This document shows, in pieces, positions 13,993 to 18,650 of a DNA stretch of 18,650 nt. The translations under genes and the position numbers were made by a program. Location: assembly GCA_910584575.1 (NCBI GenBank), contig CAJUBG010000066.1, positions 1 to 18,650 on the forward strand. Reading direction: 5' to 3'. Position 1 is the first letter of the stretch; every line of letters begins with the position of its first letter. The notes beneath the pieces were generated by a model. That model ran no database searches and was not told where the DNA came from. It was given only the letters and a program-made list of their open reading frames with translations. The DNA comes from an uncultured Dorea sp. Its GTDB lineage: Bacteria; Bacillota; Clostridia; Lachnospirales; Lachnospiraceae.

Positions 13993-15210
13993 ATGGAACA
14001 ACAGTACCAATACAATACGGTGGAGGACGCGCTTAAAGAACTGAGAGAGGGGAGGATTATCTTGGTGACGGATGATCCGGACCGTGAAAATGAAGGGGAT
14101 ATGATCTGCGCGGCGCAGTTTGCAACCCAGGAAAATATTAATTTTATGGCAACTCACGCCAAGGGGCTGATCTGCACTCCTATGAGCGAGAGGGCAGCGT
14201 CGCGGCTTGGCCTGCCGCCTATGGTGACGGAAAACACGGATAACCATGGCACGGCGTTTACCGTGTCTATCGACCATGTGGATACCACCACAGGAATCTC
14301 GGCGGCAGAGCGTTCCTATACGATGATGAAATGCGTGGACGACGCCACGAGGCCGGAGGATATGCGAAAGCCAGGACATGTATTTCCTCTGATTGCAAGA
14401 GCAGGCGGGGTTCTGGTGAGAAACGGGCACACAGAGGCTACGGTTGATCTGATGCGTCTGGCAGGGCTTAAGGAGTGCGGCGTCTGCTGTGAGATTATGG
14501 AGGACGACGGTACCATGATGCGCACCCCCAATCTGTGGAAGCTGGCCAAAGCCTATCATCTTAAATTCATTACCATCAAAGATTTACAGGATTATTGCAG
14601 GATTCATGAAAAGCATGTGGTTAAGGAGGCATGTGCAAATATGCCGACACAGTACGGGCATTTCCAGATTCACGGGTTTGTAAACGACATTACGGGAGAA
14701 CATCATGTGGCGTTGGTTAAGGGTGAGATTGGGGACGGGGAAAATGTCCTTTGCAGGGTGCATTCGGAATGTCTGACCGGAGACGTTTTCGGCTCTCTGC
14801 GCTGTGACTGTGGAAACCAGCTTAAGGAGGCTATGCGCCAGATTGAGGCGGAGGGACGTGGAATCGTTCTTTATATGCGCCAGGAGGGACGTGGAATCGG
14901 GCTGATTAATAAGCTGAAAGCCTACCAGCTTCAAGAACAGGGGATGGACACGGTGGAGGCGAATATCAGTCTTGGGTTTGCGCCGGATCTGAGGGAATAC
15001 TGGGTGGGCGCCCAGATTTTGTCTGAGCTTGGGGTGAAATCCCTTCGCCTGCTGACAAATAATCCGGATAAGGTCTATGGGTTAAGCGACTTTGGGCTGG
15101 AGATTCGCGAGCGTGTGCCTATTGAGATTGAGCCCCAGAAGTATGACATTAACTATATGAAGACAAAACAGGAAAAGATGGGACATATATTTAACGAAAT
15201 TACATTTTAG
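13993..15210 (+). CDS. ribBA: bifunctional DHBP synthase / GTP cyclohydrolase II RibBA
   Basis: 405 residues carrying both entry reactions of riboflavin synthesis. The N-terminal half (about 1-205) is 3,4-dihydroxy-2-butanone 4-phosphate synthase with DDPDRENEGDMI (D30 to D36) and HTEAT (H147-E149). The C-terminal half (about 206-405) is GTP cyclohydrolase II, with the zinc site HSECLTGDVFGSLRCDC (C260, C271, C273) and the RQEGRGIGL motif (296-304). Both active sites look complete, so it can use ribulose 5-phosphate and GTP. The start has AGGAGGA close upstream. It lies 15 bases ahead of ribH and within the FMN-controlled operon. Confidence 0.97.
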   Translation: MEQQYQYNTVEDALKELREGRIILVTDDPDRENEGDMICAAQFATQENINFMATHAKGLICTPMSERAASRLGLPPMVTENTDNHGTAFTVSIDHVDTTTGISAAERSYTMMKCVDDATRPEDMRKPGHVFPLIARAGGVLVRNGHTEATVDLMRLAGLKECGVCCEIMEDDGTMMRTPNLWKLAKAYHLKFITIKDLQDYCRIHEKHVVKEACANMPTQYGHFQIHGFVNDITGEHHVALVKGEIGDGENVLCRVHSECLTGDVFGSLRCDCGNQLKEAMRQIEAEGRGIVLYMRQEGRGIGLINKLKAYQLQEQGMDTVEANISLGFAPDLREYWVGAQILSELGVKSLRLLTNNPDKVYGLSDFGLEIRERVPIEIEPQKYDINYMKTKQEKMGHIFNEITF

Positions 15211-15225
15211 AAGGAGGAAAAGAAC

Positions 15226-15699
15226 ATGAAACAGATTCAGGTATTGGAAGGAAAAGTAGTTGCGCCCCAGGGAATGAAGGTGGGAATCGTAGCGTCCAGA
15301 TTCAACGAGATTATTGTAAATAAGCTGCTCGGAGGCGCCGTGGACGGCCTGGTGCGCCATGGCGTAGAGGAGGAGAACATCACGGCGGCCTGGGTGCCGG
15401 GGGCGTTTGAGATTCCGCTTGCCGCTTCTAAGATGGCGAAGTCGGGGAAGTATGACGCGGTAGTCTGTGTCGGGGCTGTCATCCGCGGGGATACGTCACA
15501 TTATGATTATGTGTGTAACGAGGTTTCCAAAGGCGTTGCTCAGGCGGGGCTTTCTTCAGGTGTTCCGGTAATATTCGGGGTGATTACCACGGAGAATATT
15601 GAGCAGGCCATCGCGCGCGCGGGAAGCAAGGCGGGCAACAAGGGGTATGACTGTGCCCTGTCAGCCATTGAGATGGTGAATCTGATGGGCCAGATGTAG
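15226..15699 (+). CDS. ribH: 6,7-dimethyl-8-ribityllumazine synthase RibH
   Basis: 157 residues, standard for lumazine synthase, which condenses the RibBA product dihydroxybutanone phosphate with the ribityl-pyrimidinedione. Visible motifs are SRFNE (24-28), VPGAFEIP (57-64), GAVIRGDTSHYDYV (83-96, with the catalytic-site H92), FGVITTEN (117-124) and the conserved RAGSKAGNKG (131-140). It is expected to assemble into pentamers or a 60-subunit capsid. The ribosome site AGAAGGAGG precedes the ATG. It is the last gene of the operon and a terminator hairpin begins at its stop codon. Confidence 0.97.
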   Translation: MKQIQVLEGKVVAPQGMKVGIVASRFNEIIVNKLLGGAVDGLVRHGVEEENITAAWVPGAFEIPLAASKMAKSGKYDAVVCVGAVIRGDTSHYDYVCNEVSKGVAQAGLSSGVPVIFGVITTENIEQAIARAGSKAGNKGYDCALSAIEMVNLMGQM

Positions 15700-15725
15700 A
15701 AGCCGTCAGCCATAAGGCGGCTTTT
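15700..15725 (+). terminator. terminator of the riboflavin operon
   Basis: An 8-bp stem (AAGCCGTC at 15700-15707 with GGCGGCTT at 15716-15723, one T-G pair) around an 8-nt loop, with a short TTTT tail. It directly follows the ribH stop. Confidence 0.6.
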
Positions 15726-15735
15726 AATAGGGCGG

Positions 15736-15758
15736 ATTTGCTGCAATGAACAGCAAAT
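15736..15758. other. perfect 8-bp hairpin without a T-run
   Basis: ATTTGCTG (15736-15743) and CAGCAAAT (15751-15758) pair perfectly around a 7-nt loop. It lies between the rib terminator and the pcrA promoter and has no terminator tail, so its role is unknown. Confidence 0.4.
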
Positions 15759-15770
15759 ATACGAATTTGG

Positions 15771-15799
15771 TTGCAGTTTTTGCGGGAAAACACTATAAT
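15771..15799 (+). promoter_or_regulatory. promoter of pcrA
   Basis: TTGCAG (15771-15776) and TATAAT (15794-15799), 17 bases apart, lie 30-60 bases before the gene. Confidence 0.7.
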
Positions 15800-15862
15800 A
15801 TATCCAGTTACTTTTTGTAAGATGCAGAGAAGATAATGCGGTTGAGGGAGGATACAAGAAGA

Positions 15863-18094
15863 TTGGGTATATACGATACGTTAAATGAACAACAGAAAAA
15901 AGCGGTGCTTCATACGGAAGGGCCGCTTTTGGTGCTTGCAGGGGCAGGTTCAGGAAAGACCAGGGTACTGACCCATAGAATTGCCTATTTAATCGAAGAA
16001 ATGGGAGTCAACCCGTGGAATATTCTGGCGATTACATTTACCAATAAGGCGGCGGGGGAGATGCGCGAGCGTGTGGACAAGCTGGTGAAATTCGGCGCGG
16101 AGAGTGTGTGGGTCAGCACTTTTCATTCCATGTGTGTCCGGATTCTCCGCAGGCACATTGATTTGCTTGGCTACGATACGAACTTTACCATCTATGACAC
16201 GGACGACCAGAAAACCTTGATGAAGGATATCTGTAAGCTGTTGAAGGTTGATACAAAGGTTTATAAGGAACGCGCCCTGATGGCTGCGGTGTCACATGCC
16301 AAGGAGGAGTTGGTGAACCCTCAGGAGTTCAGACGCCGTGCAGAAGGGGATTTCGGCAGGCAGAAGATTGCGCAGGTGTACGAGGAGTACGAGAAGCAGC
16401 TTCGTGCCAACAATGCGCTGGATTTTGACGATTTGCTGGTAAAGACCGTACAGTTGTTCCAGACACAGGCAGACGTTTTAGAGCGTTATCAGGAGAGATT
16501 CCGTTATATCATGGTGGACGAGTACCAGGATACGAATACGGTGCAGTTTGAGCTGGTGCGGCTTCTGGCGGCGAAGTACCGGAATCTCTGTGTGGTGGGG
16601 GATGACGACCAGTCTATTTACAAGTTCCGCGGGGCTAATATCAAGAATATATTGGATTTTGAGCAGGTCTTTGAGGACGCCATGACGATTAAGCTTGAGC
16701 AGAATTACCGTTCTACGGGGTATATTTTAAATGCGGCAAATTCTGTAATCCGCCATAATGTGGGAAGAAAGGACAAGACTCTCTGGACGGCAAACGGGGA
16801 GGGGGAAAAGCTGTCCCTCCGCCAGTTTGACACAGCTTATGACGAGGCGGATTACATTGTGAATGATATTCGGAAAAATGTAGACAGGGGTGACTGTACT
16901 TACCAGGAGAATGCGATTCTGTACCGCACGAACGCCCAGTCCCGTATGTTTGAAGAAAAGTTTGTGACAGAGAATATTCCATATAAGATTGTGGGAGGCA
17001 TCAACTTCTATGCAAGGCGTGAGATTAAGGATTTGCTGTGTTATCTGAAAACGGTGGATAACGGGCAGGATGATTTGGCTGTGCGCCGGATTGTCAATGT
17101 TCCGAAGCGGGGAATCGGGCTGACCAGTATTAACAGGGTACAGGAGTACGCGGCAGAGAGGGAAATTGGCTTCTATGACGCCCTTAAGGCGGTGGATCTG
17201 ATTCCAAGCATCGGCAGAGGCGCGGCGAGGCTTGAGTCTTTTGTGGCGCTGATTGAGCATTTTAAGACGGATGCCAGGGAAATGACGGTTTCTAAACTGA
17301 TGGAGGAAATCATCGAGGAGACGGGATATGTGGAGAGCCTGAAAGCCGAGGGGGATGAGGAGGCTGAGGCGAGGCTTGAGAATATTGACGAATTAATCAG
17401 TAAGATTGTCGCTTACGAGGAGACTTGCGAGGAGATGCATGAGCCTGTGACCTTAAGCGGCTTTCTGGCCGAGGTTGCCCTGGTGGCGGATATTGACAGC
17501 ATGGATGCCAGCAAGGATTATGTGGTTCTGATGACCTTACATAGCGCCAAGGGGCTGGAGTTCCCCCATGTATATCTGGCGGGGCTGGAGGATGGGATTT
17601 TTCCCAGTTATATGACCATTTCCTCCGAGGATCCAGGAGATTTGGAGGAGGAGAGACGGCTGTGTTATGTGGGAATTACGAGGGCGATGAAGCGCCTGAC
17701 TCTGACCTGCGCGAGACGCCGTATGATTAGGGGGGAGACACAGTATAACAGAATGTCCCGTTTCCTGAATGAAGTTCCTTTGGAGTTGGTATCCACAGGT
17801 GCGAAGGTTGAGAAGCTGGTGGAGGAGCCTCCGGTGAAGAATGTGTATAAGCAGGCGAAGCAGGCGTTTCAGACGAAGCTGTATGCGGCGCAGAAGCCTG
17901 CCAGACAGTTCGGGACGCCCTCCGGCGGCAAGCTTGCGTATAAGGTGGGAGACCGTGTGCTTCACGGGAAATTCGGGGAAGGCACCGTGAAGGCTATCGT
18001 AGAAGGCGGAAGGGATTATGAGGTGACGGTGGATTTTGACGAGCGCGGCACCAAGAAAATGTTTGCGGCTTTTGCGAAACTTCAGAAGTTATAG
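15863..18094 (+). CDS. pcrA: ATP-dependent DNA helicase PcrA (UvrD/Rep superfamily 1)
   Basis: A 743-residue superfamily 1 helicase that unwinds DNA 3' to 5' with ATP and acts in repair, replication and clearing of RNA polymerase or RecA. The motifs are intact: TLNEQQKKAV (Q motif), GAGSGKT (27-33), AITFTNKAA, DEYQDTN (219-225), GDDDQSIYKFRGA (246-258), QNYRST, VLMTLHSAKGLEF and CYVGITRA. The last 50 residues (YKVGDRVLHGKFGEGTVK onward) form the Tudor-like RNA-polymerase-binding domain. I prefer the TTG at 15863, giving MGIYDTLNEQ, because AGGGAGGA lies about 10 bases before it and the family starts near there. The ATG at 15836 has only a weak site but cannot be excluded; the end is the same. 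Confidence 0.95.
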   Translation: MGIYDTLNEQQKKAVLHTEGPLLVLAGAGSGKTRVLTHRIAYLIEEMGVNPWNILAITFTNKAAGEMRERVDKLVKFGAESVWVSTFHSMCVRILRRHIDLLGYDTNFTIYDTDDQKTLMKDICKLLKVDTKVYKERALMAAVSHAKEELVNPQEFRRRAEGDFGRQKIAQVYEEYEKQLRANNALDFDDLLVKTVQLFQTQADVLERYQERFRYIMVDEYQDTNTVQFELVRLLAAKYRNLCVVGDDDQSIYKFRGANIKNILDFEQVFEDAMTIKLEQNYRSTGYILNAANSVIRHNVGRKDKTLWTANGEGEKLSLRQFDTAYDEADYIVNDIRKNVDRGDCTYQENAILYRTNAQSRMFEEKFVTENIPYKIVGGINFYARREIKDLLCYLKTVDNGQDDLAVRRIVNVPKRGIGLTSINRVQEYAAEREIGFYDALKAVDLIPSIGRGAARLESFVALIEHFKTDAREMTVSKLMEEIIEETGYVESLKAEGDEEAEARLENIDELISKIVAYEETCEEMHEPVTLSGFLAEVALVADIDSMDASKDYVVLMTLHSAKGLEFPHVYLAGLEDGIFPSYMTISSEDPGDLEEERRLCYVGITRAMKRLTLTCARRRMIRGETQYNRMSRFLNEVPLELVSTGAKVEKLVEEPPVKNVYKQAKQAFQTKLYAAQKPARQFGTPSGGKLAYKVGDRVLHGKFGEGTVKAIVEGGRDYEVTVDFDERGTKKMFAAFAKLQKL

Positions 18095-18098
18095 TGTA

Positions 18099-18116
18099 AC
18101 TTTTTTGAAAGATTTC
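18099..18116 (+). repeat. 18-bp direct repeat, left copy
   Basis: ACTTTTTTGAAAGATTTC, just 5 bases after the pcrA stop; an identical copy is at 18251-18268, 152 bases further on. The copies flank a palindrome-rich block. Confidence 0.7.
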
Positions 18117-18123
18117 AGCCTGC

Positions 18124-18219
18124 AACTGCGCACTTGCTGCGCAGTTAGCAGCCAGTAAAGCAAAACAGCCAAGAATCCGCCCCCTTTGCCATAGGCAAAC
18201 TTCAAATGGGGCGGATTCT
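18124..18219. repeat. cluster of strong palindromes between the direct repeats
   Basis: Two hairpins lie side by side. AACTGCGC (18124-18131) pairs with GCGCAGTT (18139-18146). A 12-bp perfect stem (18172-18183 with 18208-18219) encloses an inner TTTGCC/GGCAAA stem. This density of inverted repeats suggests a small non-coding repeat element. Confidence 0.6.
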
Positions 18220-18220
18220 G

Positions 18221-18258
18221 TAACAGCGAAGCCGTAGGCTGAACTGTTATACTTTTTT
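18221..18258 (+). terminator. terminator-like hairpin downstream of pcrA
   Basis: TAACAG/CTGTTA and AGCC/GGCT stems around a GTA loop, separated by a small internal loop, are followed three bases later by six Ts (18253-18258), which are part of the right 18-bp repeat. Confidence 0.55.
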
Positions 18259-18268
18259 GAAAGATTTC
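18251..18268 (+). repeat. 18-bp direct repeat, right copy
   Basis: Identical to 18099-18116. Its T-run also serves as the tail of the hairpin before it. Confidence 0.7.
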
Positions 18269-18301
18269 CAGAAATGTGTAGTAATCTTAAAAATATAGTG
18301 T

Positions 18302-18316
18302 TATAATATTTATAAT
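18302..18316 (+). promoter_or_regulatory. possible promoter of the acidic-tail protein gene
   Basis: Two TATAAT boxes (18302-18307 and 18311-18316) lie about 45-55 bases before the gene. The matching -35 boxes are weak. Confidence 0.4.
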
Positions 18317-18358
18317 ATTTGAATTGCTGGGAAAAGCATATGGAAAGGATGTGGGATT

Positions 18359-18604
18359 ATGAATAAAGTCGAAGAATTGATTGCGGCATCAAGGCTGAGC
18401 GAACTGATTAATAAGAAGGAAGAAGAAGACAAGAACTGTAAGACAGTTCTGTGGGTTCTTGCAATCATGGGCGCAGTTGCAGCGGTTGCGGCGATTGCTT
18501 ATGCGGTATATTGTTTCTTTACACCCGATTATCTTGAAGACTTTGAAGAAGATTTCGAGGATGATTTTGATGATGATTTCTTCAATGAAGACGATCAGGT
18601 ATAA
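18359..18604 (+). CDS. small single-pass membrane protein with acidic tail, 81 aa
   Basis: I do not recognise a named family. The product is 81 residues: a charged N-terminal helix (1-27, KVEELIAASRLSELINKK), one hydrophobic segment (about 29-53, rich in A, V, I) and a very acidic tail. From residue 57 to 79, 15 of 23 residues are D or E, and phenylalanines recur every fourth position (62, 66, 70, 74). No signal cleavage site is obvious; the lysine-rich N-terminus suggests it stays inside and the acidic tail faces out, but that is inference. The ATG at 18359 has AAAGGA about 9 bases upstream. It follows pcrA after a palindrome-rich gap and has its own probable promoter, so it is likely an independent gene. 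Confidence 0.75.
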   Translation: MNKVEELIAASRLSELINKKEEEDKNCKTVLWVLAIMGAVAAVAAIAYAVYCFFTPDYLEDFEEDFEDDFDDDFFNEDDQV

Positions 18605-18650
18605 GAGAATATGTCGTAGGATGTACGATAGAGGAAGCAGGTTGGAGGCC

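Noticed and set aside
13948..14559. Minus-strand 203-codon frame
   Set aside because: It is antisense to ribBA and has no ribosome site. Its composition is that of reversed codons.
1..18650. CRISPR array, rRNA gene, or insertion-sequence transposase
   Set aside because: I saw no regularly spaced repeats, rRNA signatures or transposase motifs anywhere in the window.

Overview
The window reads as a chromosomal segment from a low-to-mid GC Gram-positive Clostridia, most likely a Lachnospiraceae gut anaerobe. This rests on the DUF1836 protein, the YerC/TrpR-like regulator, the FMN-riboswitch ribD-ribE-ribBA-ribH operon, PcrA with its C-terminal Tudor-like domain, purine-rich Shine-Dalgarno sequences, and a tRNA gene with no encoded CCA. 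The genus is an inference from gene style; no database was consulted.

Left part (1-2000), all minus strand: an AT-rich, mostly unassigned stretch carries two terminator-like hairpins. Next come three very small genes: two tandem paralogues of 63 aa and a 44-aa gene. tRNA-Ala(GGC) follows with its own promoter and terminator, then a pair of conserved-looking genes of unknown function (158 aa and 65 aa).

Centre-left (2100-5430): a PHP-family metallophosphoesterase and a YerC-type TrpR-like regulator lie on the plus strand and meet a DUF1836 gene head-on at a shared bidirectional terminator. The DUF1836 gene diverges from a MATE efflux pump. The space between them holds a long palindrome inside the DUF1836 promoter and a mirrored pair of TTGTGATATA boxes, which suggests an autoregulated switch.

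Centre (5460-11776): a multi-step phosphorelay locus. In order it has a soluble PAS hybrid histidine kinase, a membrane hybrid kinase with an extracellular sensor and two receivers, a stand-alone HPt protein, and a receiver-HD-GYP protein predicted to degrade cyclic di-GMP. All the parts of a His-Asp-His-Asp relay are present in one co-directional run.

Right part (11785-15725): the riboflavin operon, with a consensus promoter, an FMN riboswitch, two successive intrinsic terminators, then ribD, ribE, ribBA and ribH, closed by a terminator. It encodes GTP plus ribulose 5-phosphate to riboflavin, apart from the dephosphorylation step.

Right end (15771-18650): pcrA helicase with its own promoter, a palindrome-rich intergenic block flanked by an 18-bp direct repeat, and a small single-pass membrane protein with a strikingly acidic, phenylalanine-periodic tail.

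The candidates for something new are the small-protein trio beside the tRNA, the DUF1836/MATE switch, the complete phosphorelay cassette and the acidic-tail membrane protein. None is proven here to be an undescribed system.
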